From Parvibaculum sp. (lineage in GTDB: Bacteria; Pseudomonadota; Alphaproteobacteria; Parvibaculales; Parvibaculaceae), in the NCBI GenBank assembly GCA_019635965.1, contig JAHBYK010000001.1, forward strand, positions 62,001 through 126,000: 64,000 nt of DNA. The letters are read 5' to 3'. Below, piece after piece: positions 29,465 to 37,442 of this stretch; position 1 is the stretch's first letter; every line of letters begins with the position of its first letter. A program made the translations under genes and the position numbers. The notes beneath the pieces are model-generated. The model was not told where the DNA came from and searched no databases. It saw only the letters and a program-made list of their open reading frames with translations.

Positions 29465-30874
29465 TTGACCGACGAAAACGAGAATGCCGGTAGCGCCCCG
29501 CGCGGTTCCGGCGCATTTCAGGTGATACCGAAAGAGCCCACACGCGCCTTCGTGCTCGTGCCCTGGCTGAAATCGGCGGACCTCAAGGCGCGGCGCGATG
29601 AGGTGAAACTACGCTCGCCGGAATCCCGTCTCGAAGAGGCGGTCGGGCTCGCCGCCGCCATTTCGCTCAACATCGTCGGAACCGCCGTGGTGCCGCTCGC
29701 CAACCCGCGCCCGGCAACGCTGCTCGGCGAGGGCAAGGTTGAGGAGCTGAAGGGGCAGATTGCCGAACTTCGCGCCGAACTCGTTATTGTCGACGGGCCA
29801 CTGAGCCCCGGCCAGCAGCGCAATCTCGAAAAGGAATGGAAGGTGAAGGTGCTCGACCGCACCGGCCTCATCCTCGAGATCTTCGGCGAGCGGGCGCATA
29901 CGCGCGAGGGCGCATTGCAGGTCGAGCTGGCGCATCTCAACTACCAGAAGACGCGGCTCGTGCGCAGCTGGACCCATCTGGAACGTCAGCGCGGCGGCTT
30001 CGGCTTCCTCGGCGGTCCTGGCGAAACCCAGATCGAAGCCGACAGGCGCATGATTCAGGAGCGCATCACAAAGATCGAGCGCCAGCTCGAAACCGTGACG
30101 CGCACCCGCGAACTGCACCGAAAGAAGCGGCGCGAAGCGCCTTACCCCATCGTTGCGCTGGTCGGCTATACAAACGCCGGCAAATCGACCTTGTTCAACC
30201 GGCTGACAGCCGCCGGTGTCTTTGCCGAAAACCTGCTCTTTGCAACGCTTGATCCGACCATGCGCGCGCTCGAACTGCCGAGCGGCCGGAAAGTGATCCT
30301 TTCCGATACGGTGGGTTTCATTTCCGACCTGCCGACGCATCTCGTCGCGGCCTTCCGCGCGACACTGGAAGAAGTGCTCGAGGCTGACGTCATTCTTCAT
30401 GTGCGCGATGCCGCGCATGAGGAAACGGCGATACAGAAGAAGGATGTCGAGGAGGTTCTGGCCTCGCTCGGCGTGACCAGGGAAAGCGCCGCCGAAAACG
30501 GCCAGCATGTCGTCGATGTGCTGAACAAGATCGACCTGCTGCCGGACGAAATGCGCGAAGCAGCCATCAATCTCGCAGCGCGCGAGGAGCTGACGGTTGC
30601 CGTCTCGGCCATGACGGGGGAGGGGACGGCGGAACTTCTCGCGCTTGTCGACCGTCTGATCGTCGATGAGGAGCGCACCGTGCATTTCGACCTGCCGGCG
30701 AAGGAAGGCGAGGCGATTGCCTGGCTTCATGCCAATGCCCATGTGCGCGCCCGAGAGGACGATGCCGAGGGCATGGTGCATCTCGATCTTGGCCTGACGC
30801 CGATCGTCGCCGGACGTTTCGAAAAAAGGTTCCCGGATCTTGCCCGCCGTCTCGGCACTGCGATGGCGCGATAG
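29465..30874 (+). CDS. hflX: Ribosome-associated GTPase HflX
   Basis: HflX binds and splits stalled ribosomes, notably after heat stress. The 469-residue protein has the N-terminal HflX domain, the Gly-rich linker HLERQRGGFGFLGGPGETQIE, and a G domain with G1 GYTNAGKSTLFN, G3 DTVGFISDLP and G4 NKIDLL. The TTG start at 29465 is preceded by GAGAGAG. It lies 10 bases after hfq. Confidence 0.96.
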   Translation: MTDENENAGSAPRGSGAFQVIPKEPTRAFVLVPWLKSADLKARRDEVKLRSPESRLEEAVGLAAAISLNIVGTAVVPLANPRPATLLGEGKVEELKGQIAELRAELVIVDGPLSPGQQRNLEKEWKVKVLDRTGLILEIFGERAHTREGALQVELAHLNYQKTRLVRSWTHLERQRGGFGFLGGPGETQIEADRRMIQERITKIERQLETVTRTRELHRKKRREAPYPIVALVGYTNAGKSTLFNRLTAAGVFAENLLFATLDPTMRALELPSGRKVILSDTVGFISDLPTHLVAAFRATLEEVLEADVILHVRDAAHEETAIQKKDVEEVLASLGVTRESAAENGQHVVDVLNKIDLLPDEMREAAINLAAREELTVAVSAMTGEGTAELLALVDRLIVDEERTVHFDLPAKEGEAIAWLHANAHVRAREDDAEGMVHLDLGLTPIVAGRFEKRFPDLARRLGTAMAR

Positions 30875-30876
30875 AA

Positions 30877-31707
30877 ATGGATCGCTTCGCCGAAGAAGTT
30901 GCTGCACTGATGCGCGAAGTCGCCGCGCAGGAGATCATGCCGCGCTTCCGTGCGCTCGCCGATCACGACGTCGAGGAAAAAGCGAAGGGCGACCTCGTGA
31001 CCATCGCCGACCGGGCGTCGGAAATCTGGCTGACGCCGCGCCTTGAGGCGCTTCTTGCCGGATCTCATGCCCTTGGCGAAGAGGCAGCTGCCGCCGACCC
31101 GTCGCTGATGTCCCGCATTGACCACGACACGCCGCTCTGGACCATCGATCCCGTGGACGGCACGGCGAATTTCGTCGCGGGCAAGGAGACTTTCGGCGTG
31201 ATGCTCTCGCTCATCGAAAGAGGCGAAGTCACGCGCGCCTGGATTTATCTGCCTGTGACCGATGAACTTGCCGTCGCGGCGCGGGGCGAGGGGGCATGGT
31301 GGCATGATGCATCGGGCGCGACCCGGCTCGATGCCGGGCGTTCGCCCGCCGACATGACGGCGCAAGGAGCGAGCTTCTATGTCCGCTTCATGCCGGAGGG
31401 CTGGAAGAGTGCTATCGCCGCTCATGCGGAAGGCATTGGCCGAACGTCATCCTTCCTCTGTTCCGCTGTCGACTACACGAATGTCGCCCGCGGCCATCAT
31501 GATTTCGTGACCTATCACCGGATGCTTCCCTGGGACCATGCGCCGGGTTCGCTCATTCTGCGCGAGGCAGGCGGCGTAATCCGGGACATGGAAACGGGTG
31601 AGGATTATGCGCCGCGAAACCTGAAAGGGCCGCATCTCATCGCGCGGGACGAGGAAAGCTGGCAACGCACCGCAGAGGCGATCCGCGCACTTCGCGGCCA
31701 TCTCTAG
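30877..31707 (+). CDS. Inositol-monophosphatase family phosphatase
   Basis: This Mg-dependent sugar-phosphate phosphatase has 276 residues, with the family motifs DLVTIADRASE, the metal site DPVDGTANF (about residue 90) and WDHAPGSLILREAGG. Members include SuhB, CysQ and HisN (histidinol phosphatase). The sequence does not decide among these, though the overall form resembles histidinol-phosphatase or general IMPase types. It begins 2 bases after hflX. Its stop overlaps that of convergent mazG by 4 bases. Confidence 0.88.
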   Translation: MDRFAEEVAALMREVAAQEIMPRFRALADHDVEEKAKGDLVTIADRASEIWLTPRLEALLAGSHALGEEAAAADPSLMSRIDHDTPLWTIDPVDGTANFVAGKETFGVMLSLIERGEVTRAWIYLPVTDELAVAARGEGAWWHDASGATRLDAGRSPADMTAQGASFYVRFMPEGWKSAIAAHAEGIGRTSSFLCSAVDYTNVARGHHDFVTYHRMLPWDHAPGSLILREAGGVIRDMETGEDYAPRNLKGPHLIARDEESWQRTAEAIRALRGHL

Positions 31708-32504
31708 CCGCCGCGCTCCTCGCGCTTTGCCTCGTTCCAGAGCGCATCCATCTCCTCAAGCGAGGAGTCTTCCGGCCTCTTGCCCATCGCCGCCAGCTTT
31801 TCCTCGATCCGGCCGAAGCGGCGGCGGAATTTCGCATTGGCACGGCGAAGCGCGGCCTCGGGGTCGACTTTCAGGTGACGCGCGAGATTGGCATAGACGA
31901 AAAGCAGATCGCCCATCTCGTCTTCGAGACGGTCCGGTTCGCCGCCCTTTGCAATCTCGGCCGAAAGCTCGAGCATTTCCTCATTGAGCTTGTCAACAAC
32001 GAGTGATGTATCCGGCCAGTCGAAGCCGACGCGCGCCGCGCGGTTCTGCAATTTGACGGCACGTGTGAGAGCGGGAAGGGCGAGCGGCACATCGTCGAGA
32101 ATACTTGCCGGCGCGGCTCCCTTGGCGGCCTTTTCTTCGGCCTTTATTTCTTCCCAGCGGGTTTTGACCTCGCCGGCGCTTCGTTCGCCCTCATCGCCAA
32201 AGACATGGGGATGGCGGCGGACCATCTTGCCGGAGATCGCCTCCGCCACGTCATCGAAGGCGAAGTGACCGGCTTCCTCGGCCATGCGCGAATGAAACAC
32301 GACCTGAAGCAACAGATCGCCCAGCTCATCCTTGAGATCGTCGAGATCGCCGCGTTCGATCGCATCGGCAACTTCATAGGCCTCCTCGATCGTATAGGGC
32401 GCGATGGAAGCAAAGTCCTGTTCGAGATCCCACGGGCAGCCGCCATTGGGGTCGCGCAGACGCGCCATGATCGCAAGCAGCCGGTCGATGGCGCGTTCGC
32501 TCAA
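31704..32504 (-). CDS. mazG: Nucleoside triphosphate pyrophosphohydrolase MazG
   Basis: MazG hydrolyses NTPs and dNTPs to monophosphates and cleans nucleotide pools. The 266-residue protein has two MazG repeats. The first carries GGCPWDLEQDF then the metal-binding EEAYEVADAIERGDLDDLKDELGDLLLQ in the usual ExxE...ExxD order. The second carries EEMLELSAEI and EDEMGDLLFVYANLAR. Length and N-terminus match E. coli MazG. It follows the GPH transporter by 11 bases, though no functional link is known. Confidence 0.95.
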   Translation of the reverse strand: MSERAIDRLLAIMARLRDPNGGCPWDLEQDFASIAPYTIEEAYEVADAIERGDLDDLKDELGDLLLQVVFHSRMAEEAGHFAFDDVAEAISGKMVRRHPHVFGDEGERSAGEVKTRWEEIKAEEKAAKGAAPASILDDVPLALPALTRAVKLQNRAARVGFDWPDTSLVVDKLNEEMLELSAEIAKGGEPDRLEDEMGDLLFVYANLARHLKVDPEAALRRANAKFRRRFGRIEEKLAAMGKRPEDSSLEEMDALWNEAKREERGG

Positions 32505-32515
32505 GCCCGTTCTCC

Positions 32516-33937
32516 CTAGTCGCCGGCGCGGTCGACAATGCCGCCCGCCGAACCGACCTGCACAACGGCCGCCGCCGCGTCCGCCGCATCATGCGGCTTA
32601 TGCTCGCCTTCAAGCGCGCGGATCTCGGCACGGAGCTTCTCCTGCGCTGCCTTGTCGAGCGGGAACCCCCACATGACGAAGGCGGCCGCCAGCATGGTGA
32701 TGGCGGGCAGGGTGACATACATCGCCATGAACTCGTTGAGCGTCTCCGGCGAATTGCCGCCGCCCGGCATAAAGCCGATATAGTCGAGGATCGGATATGT
32801 GATACCGACGGCGAGAGCTGCGCCGATTTTTGCCGTCATGGTGAGAAGCGAATAATAGAGGCCGGTGCGGCGCTGGCCCGACTTGAGATAATCGGTATCG
32901 ATCACATCGGCCATGATCGAGCGCAGCAGGAACGAGCCTGCGCCATAGGCAATGCCGTAAAGCGAATTGCCGAGGAAGAGCCACCAGAACTCGCCGCGCG
33001 GAAAGAAGACCACGAGCGGCAGCGAGATGGCGCCATAGACCATGGCGATGGCGAGCGTCTTGTGCTTGCCCGCCATGTGGCTCAGGCGAATCCAGAATGG
33101 GATGCCGACAAAGCCGAAGATGAAATAGACCAGCAGCAGCAGGCTCGCATGACGCGGCAGCTCCATCACATGGATCGCAAAGAAAATATATAGAGAGCCG
33201 GTGATGGCGGGCGCGATGTTGACGAGCAGGTCCGCGAGGAGCACGCGCTGCAAAAGCCGGTTGCGCGCGATGATCGCCCAAGCCTTTTGCCAGGGGATCT
33301 GGGCGTGCGGCACACTCTTGAACTCCGGTGCCTTCCAGACGGCAAGCGCCACGGTGATGGGCAGCAGGATGAGGATGAACCAGCCCATTGCCGCAACTTT
33401 TTCGCGGCCGCCGGCGCCTTCTTCGGCCACCATTTCGATGATCGCGGGTAGCGCGAGAACCGTGAACATGCCGAGGATGAGGAGAAATTCGCGCATCCCC
33501 TGAATGGTGGATCGCTCGTCATAATCCTCGGAAAGCTCCGCCCCCCAGGACATGTGCGAAATGGTGAGAAGCGTCCAGCCGATATAGAGAACGAACATCC
33601 AGACAGCGAGATAGACCCAGGTCACAGGCGGGTTTGGCATGAAAAGCATGTAGCCTGAGACCAGCAGGATCGGCGTCGAGAGCACGATCCAGTGGCGCCG
33701 CCGCCCCCAGCGGCTCGGGAAACGGTCGGACACCATGCCGAGAACCGGGTCGGTGAATACGTCCCAGAAGCGCGCGAGCATGAAGATTGTGCCGGCGACC
33801 GTCAGACCCAGCCCCATCTCATGCCCGTAAAAGGGCGGCAGGTAGACCACGATGGGCAGGCCGAGAGCCGACATGGGAATTGAGGGCAGGGCATAGGCGC
33901 CTATCTGCCATCGCGTGACACTTTTCTTCTGCTGCAT
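32516..33937 (-). CDS. GPH-family (MFS_2) sugar/cation symporter
   Basis: The 473-residue membrane protein has about twelve hydrophobic segments and the glycoside-pentoside-hexuronide signature region DVFTDPVLGMVSDRFPSRWGRRR between helices 2 and 3. The C-terminal tail is hydrophilic. GPH proteins import sugars or related compounds with H+ or Na+. The substrate cannot be told, and no catabolic gene sits beside it. ATG at 33937 has AGGGAAA 5 bases upstream and is preferred over the ATG at 33958. Confidence 0.88.
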   Translation of the reverse strand: MQQKKSVTRWQIGAYALPSIPMSALGLPIVVYLPPFYGHEMGLGLTVAGTIFMLARFWDVFTDPVLGMVSDRFPSRWGRRRHWIVLSTPILLVSGYMLFMPNPPVTWVYLAVWMFVLYIGWTLLTISHMSWGAELSEDYDERSTIQGMREFLLILGMFTVLALPAIIEMVAEEGAGGREKVAAMGWFILILLPITVALAVWKAPEFKSVPHAQIPWQKAWAIIARNRLLQRVLLADLLVNIAPAITGSLYIFFAIHVMELPRHASLLLLVYFIFGFVGIPFWIRLSHMAGKHKTLAIAMVYGAISLPLVVFFPRGEFWWLFLGNSLYGIAYGAGSFLLRSIMADVIDTDYLKSGQRRTGLYYSLLTMTAKIGAALAVGITYPILDYIGFMPGGGNSPETLNEFMAMYVTLPAITMLAAAFVMWGFPLDKAAQEKLRAEIRALEGEHKPHDAADAAAAVVQVGSAGGIVDRAGD

Positions 33938-34076
33938 TTCTTTCCCTGGACGCCGCAATGCGGTGTGTGACGCGCCCTTTGCGGGCGTCGTTATTGATTA
34001 TTTGTCAGTGACGCTAGGGAAGCAGATTGCCGGACGAATGTCCACGCATTTCGCAGGGGAAATTGGCCAATTTCCG

Positions 34077-34733
34077 TCAGGCGAAATTCTCGTCGGCAAC
34101 GAAGGGGTTGGTCCGGCGCTCGACGCCGAATGTCGAGAGCGGGCCGTGGCCCGGCACGAATGTCACGTCATCGCCCAGAGGCCAAAGCCGCTCGCGGATC
34201 GATTGGACAAGCGCGCCATGATCGCCGCGGGGAAAATCCGTCCGGCCGATCGAGCCCTGAAACAGCACGTCGCCGACAAGGGCGAGCCGTGACGGTTCGT
34301 GGAAGAAGACGACATGGCCGGGCGTATGGCCGGGACAATGGACGACATCGAGCGTGAGGCCCGCGACCTCGACCTTGTCGCCGTTCTTCAGCCAGCGGTC
34401 CGGCCGGAAACTGCCGACAGGACCGAAACCATATTTCGCAGCCTGATCGGGAAGGGCCTCGATGAGAAAGAGATCGTCCTCATGCGGGCCCTCGATGGGG
34501 ATGCCCAGTTCCTTCGCCAGATCGCCGGCCGCCGCCGCATGATCCAGATGACCGTGGGTCAGGAGGATCTTCTCAATGGTAACACCGAGTTCCGCCGCGG
34601 CCGCCTTGATCCGCCCGAGATCGCCGCCCGGGTCGCTGACCGCGCCGCGCATCGTCTCATCGTTCCAGATCAGGGTGCAGTTCTGCTGAAAGGGCGTAAC
34701 GGGAAGGATCGCGGCCTTGAGAGCCATCGGCAT
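34077..34733 (-). CDS. Metallo-beta-lactamase-fold hydrolase, glyoxalase II-like (YcbL type)
   Basis: This is a 218-residue single-domain hydrolase with the complete metal set: LTHGHLDHAAAAG, HCPGHTPGHVVFF, GDVLFQGSIGRTDFPRGDH and FVPGHGPLSTFGVERRTNPF. The short length without the C-terminal helical domain of glyoxalase II fits the YcbL/type-II-like group, which can hydrolyse S-lactoylglutathione or other thioesters. It probably stands alone; the adjacent small gene is on the same strand, 68 bases upstream. Confidence 0.88.
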   Translation of the reverse strand: MPMALKAAILPVTPFQQNCTLIWNDETMRGAVSDPGGDLGRIKAAAAELGVTIEKILLTHGHLDHAAAAGDLAKELGIPIEGPHEDDLFLIEALPDQAAKYGFGPVGSFRPDRWLKNGDKVEVAGLTLDVVHCPGHTPGHVVFFHEPSRLALVGDVLFQGSIGRTDFPRGDHGALVQSIRERLWPLGDDVTFVPGHGPLSTFGVERRTNPFVADENFA

Positions 34734-34801
34734 GCCTTTGGAATGTGAATTTCGATGACGGCGAACCTAGAGCAATTCGTCCGGCATGGGAACGCTGGCC
34801 A

Positions 34802-35002
34802 TCAGTTGAGACGGTCCGGCGAAGCGCCGTCCGCCGCATCGAAGGACCGCAGCCAGGCGATGATGTCGTCCCAGATCGCCAGCGCGGCAATATCGCCAGC
34901 GGCCGCATATTCCGCCGCGCGCATCATCGCAATCACTTCGGCATCGTCGCCATACTGTGCCATGAGGGCGAGTGCCGTATCGCGGGTATCTCTGTCAGGC
35001 AA
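34802..35002 (-). CDS. Small conserved-type hypothetical protein (66 residues)
   Basis: A 66-residue acidic, helical protein (DTALALMAQYGDDAEVIAMMRAAEYAAAGDIAALAIWDDIIAWLR across residues 7-51). I do not recognise a named domain, but the composition resembles small alphaproteobacterial proteins of unknown function. The TTG start at 35002 has GGAG 7 bases upstream, and the codon pattern matches neighbouring genes, so I consider it real. No membrane segment or signal peptide is visible. Confidence 0.6.
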   Translation of the reverse strand: MPDRDTRDTALALMAQYGDDAEVIAMMRAAEYAAAGDIAALAIWDDIIAWLRSFDAADGASPDRLN

Positions 35003-35384
35003 TTTTGATCTCCGGCGGCGTGAACGCTAGGGATGGTTATAGGGCGGGTGCGCCGGGCTTCCAGACCCGGAATCGAACGGAAAATCGGCATATGCGAATA
35101 ACCGATAATATATATTATGGAGAAAAATAAAGACAGAATTGCCGCTTTGACGCCTCAATAATGGACGAGGTTATCGTCATCCACCGTGCAGAAACCGGAA
35201 GAAAACCGACCGAAAAAAACGGCCTTTCGTGCGTATCGGCCAAAGACAAAGTGAAGTCGGATACCGTCAAATTGTCGCCTGATATTGGGTAATTCCGTGA
35301 ACGGGTTGACCCGCTGGCCATGAATACGCAGCCTTAGGCTCATCGGGGCGCTTTGGGGGCGCAGAATGATTTGGAGGACCAATC
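35003..35384. other. 382-base non-coding gap, AT-rich in places
   Basis: I see no convincing gene here. It contains a perfect 14-base AT palindrome (ATAATAT/ATATTAT, 35105-35118). It also contains a TTGACC box (35306-35311) that could be a -35 element for the secreted-protein gene at 35385, although no good -10 lies at the normal spacing. Short open frames on the minus strand (for example 35115-35321) lack ribosome sites and recognisable sequence. Confidence 0.5.
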
Positions 35385-35705
35385 ATGGCTCGTATCAAGC
35401 AGATCCTTCTCGCCGGTGTGGCCACCACGGTTTTGATGGCATCACCCGCGCTCGCCGCCGACATGTATGGCAGCGAACCGGCGGAACTGCCGATCGAGGG
35501 TGCGGTCGATCTGACGCCGGCCGGCGATCCCGAGGCCACCCTTCAGGCGCTCGGCTATAGCGACATCGAACCGGTCGAAGCCGAGGGCGATGCGGCGGCC
35601 GAAGGCACGCTCTACTTCAATGCCACGAATATTGATGGCGACCGCGTGATGGTCGAGTTCGATGCTCATTCGGCGACCGTTACCGGCGAGCAGCCGGCCT
35701 ACTGA
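35385..35705 (+). CDS. Small secreted hypothetical protein
   Basis: The 106-residue precursor has a clear signal peptide (residues 1-25, KQILLAGVATTVLMASPALAAD) and a short acidic mature domain of about 80 residues (Asp/Glu-rich, no Cys). The end resembles small PepSY-like alpha/beta modules (LYFNATNIDGDRVMVEFDAHSATV), but this is a loose impression. GGAGG lies 9 bases before the ATG. It is monocistronic, between a non-coding gap and a strong terminator. Its function is unknown. Confidence 0.8.
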   Translation: MARIKQILLAGVATTVLMASPALAADMYGSEPAELPIEGAVDLTPAGDPEATLQALGYSDIEPVEAEGDAAAEGTLYFNATNIDGDRVMVEFDAHSATVTGEQPAY

Positions 35706-35733
35706 TCGAGCTGGTGCCAATCTCCATGCGCGG

Positions 35734-35755
35734 CGCGGAGGCTCCGGCCTCCGCG
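35734..35755 (+). terminator. Terminator after the small secreted protein
   Basis: A perfect 9-base stem (CGCGGAGGC / GCCTCCGCG) with loop TCCG is followed by TCATTTATATTC. It lies 28 bases after the stop. Confidence 0.85.
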
Positions 35756-35820
35756 TCATTTATATTCAAGCTCAGCTGTTCGGTGTAAATGATTATGCAG
35801 AAACAATTATTTGCATCGAA

Positions 35821-36639
35821 TTAAAGCTCGAACTCAACAGTCATGCCGTCATAGGCTGGCTCGACGCCAGCCGGCAATTCGCGCTTGAGGCGGCCATAAT
35901 CGAGATCGACATGCATGTTGGTCAGGATGCCGCGTTTCACCCTCGCCCGCTTCAGCCAGTCCAGCGCCATATCGACATGCGCATGGGTCGGATGCGGCGC
36001 ATAGCGCAGCGCATCGACAATCCAGCAATCGATTCCTTCGATTAGCGAGAAACTTTCATCCGGAATACCAACCGCATCGGCGGAATAGGCAAAAGGCCCG
36101 AAGCGAAACCCGAGCGAACGGATATTGCCATGGTCCTGATCGAATGGCAGCGCGGTGATCGTGCCGCCAGGACCGTCGATGCGGATCGGCTTTCCGGGGC
36201 TCTCGATCATGTGATCATTGAGGATCGCCGGGTAGCCGGAGCCGGGCTTTTCGCGGAAGCAATAGCCGAAGCGCGTCAGCAGCGTTTCGGCGGTCGGGGC
36301 ATCCATCCAGCAATCGACCCGGCGCCGCTTGTTGATGGCAAGTATCCGAAGGTCGTCGAGGCCGTGGCACTGGTCGGCATGGTCATGGGTAAACAGGACA
36401 CCGTCGACCCAGCCGGTCTTTGCGTCGATCAGCTGTTCGCGCATATCGGGCGACGTATCAACCAGCACGACCGTCTTTTCGTTCGGATCCTTGTCCCATT
36501 GCTCGACCAGAAGCGAACAGCGCCGGCGCCGGTTCCTTGGTTCATCCGGGTCGCAGGCGCCCCAGAACGGTCCGCCGATGCCGGGCCGCGGAACGCCGCC
36601 CGAGGAACCGCAGCCAAGGATCGTCGCGCGCATCCTCAT
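35821..36639 (-). CDS. MBL-fold metal-dependent hydrolase, PhnP-like
   Basis: The 272-residue protein belongs to the PhnP-like group of the metallo-beta-lactamase fold (GCGSSGGVPRPGIGG at the N-terminus, VDTSPDMREQL, FTHDHADQCHGLDDLR, LPFDQDHGNIRSLGFRFG). The usual HxHxDH is HxHxDQ here, so one metal ligand is changed; alphaproteobacterial relatives may share this. Members cleave cyclic phosphodiesters, but this one has no phosphonate genes nearby. Its ATG overlaps the tatD stop by 4 bases (ATGA), so it is probably translated with tatD. Confidence 0.87.
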   Translation of the reverse strand: MRMRATILGCGSSGGVPRPGIGGPFWGACDPDEPRNRRRRCSLLVEQWDKDPNEKTVVLVDTSPDMREQLIDAKTGWVDGVLFTHDHADQCHGLDDLRILAINKRRRVDCWMDAPTAETLLTRFGYCFREKPGSGYPAILNDHMIESPGKPIRIDGPGGTITALPFDQDHGNIRSLGFRFGPFAYSADAVGIPDESFSLIEGIDCWIVDALRYAPHPTHAHVDMALDWLKRARVKRGILTNMHVDLDYGRLKRELPAGVEPAYDGMTVEFEL

Positions 36640-37442
36640 GTCCGGCGCACAGCCTCTGGCGGCACGCGGCTGAAAAGCCTGAGGAAATTGGCGGTCGTGG
36701 CTTCCGCGAGCGCGGCCGCACCGATGCCTTTCACTTCCGCGAGCTTTTCCGCCGTGTGGACAACGAAACTCGGTTCATTGCGCTTGCCGCGTTTCGGCAC
36801 CGGCGCGAGATATGGCGCGTCGGTTTCGACCAGCAGCCGGTCCAGCGGCACCCTGGCCGCTGTCTCGCGCAGTTCCACGGCATTCTTGAAGGTCAGGATA
36901 CCGGAAAGCGAAATATAAAGGCCGATTTCAAGAGCCTTTTCAGCAAGTTGGGGGCCTGAGCTGAAGCAATGAAGAAGCCCCGGAAAGGCACCCTTCCCCA
37001 TTTCCTCGGTCAGAATGGCAGCCGTGTCCTCATCTGCGTCGCGCGTATGCACAACCAGCGGCAGGCCCGTTTCGCGCGCGGCGGCGATATGAGCGCGGAA
37101 ATTGCGCTGCTGCGCTTCGCGGGGGCTGTGCTCATAGAAATAGTCGAGGCCCGTCTCACCGATGCCCACGACCTTCGGGTGTTTTGCCATTTCGACGAGG
37201 GTGGCCGTGTCGGTTTCGGGTTCGCTCGCGGCCTCATGCGGATGGATGCCGACCGTGCAATAGACATGGGGGAACCGCTCCGCCACCGCCCTCACCCGGT
37301 CGAACTCGCTGACCTTTGTGGAGATGGTGAGCATGAGCCCGACGCCAGCCCCATGCGCACGGGCGACAACCTCCTCCACTTCCGGGCCGAAATCCGGGAA
37401 GTCGAGATGGCAGTGGCTGTCGATGAGCACAGGGAGCGTCAT
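36636..37442 (-). CDS. tatD: TatD family metal-dependent deoxyribonuclease
   Basis: This 268-residue amidohydrolase-fold protein carries the TatD motifs LIDSHCHLDF (metal), CTVGIHPHEA, GIGETGLDYFYEHSP, LVVHTRDADEDT, LLHCFSSG and LLVETDAPYLAP. TatD proteins are 3'-5' nucleases involved in DNA repair or quality control; the often-quoted Tat export role is not required. ATG at 37442 shares one base with the metG stop. A much longer apparent N-terminus in this frame is metG read out of frame. Confidence 0.94.
   Translation of the reverse strand: MTLPVLIDSHCHLDFPDFGPEVEEVVARAHGAGVGLMLTISTKVSEFDRVRAVAERFPHVYCTVGIHPHEAASEPETDTATLVEMAKHPKVVGIGETGLDYFYEHSPREAQQRNFRAHIAAARETGLPLVVHTRDADEDTAAILTEEMGKGAFPGLLHCFSSGPQLAEKALEIGLYISLSGILTFKNAVELRETAARVPLDRLLVETDAPYLAPVPKRGKRNEPSFVVHTAEKLAEVKGIGAAALAEATTANFLRLFSRVPPEAVRRT

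Noticed and set aside
35061-35080. Sequence resembling a tRNA T-arm on the minus strand (a possible attachment-site remnant)
   Set aside because: The stem does not pair properly, no other tRNA arms are nearby, and no integrase is present.
35115-35321. Open frame of 68 codons on the minus strand in the gap
   Set aside because: There is no ribosome site, no recognisable sequence, and the composition is unlike neighbouring genes.
35306-35340. Sigma-70 promoter TTGACC before the small secreted protein
   Set aside because: No good -10 element lies at 16-18 bases. I mention it only as a possible box in the gap description.
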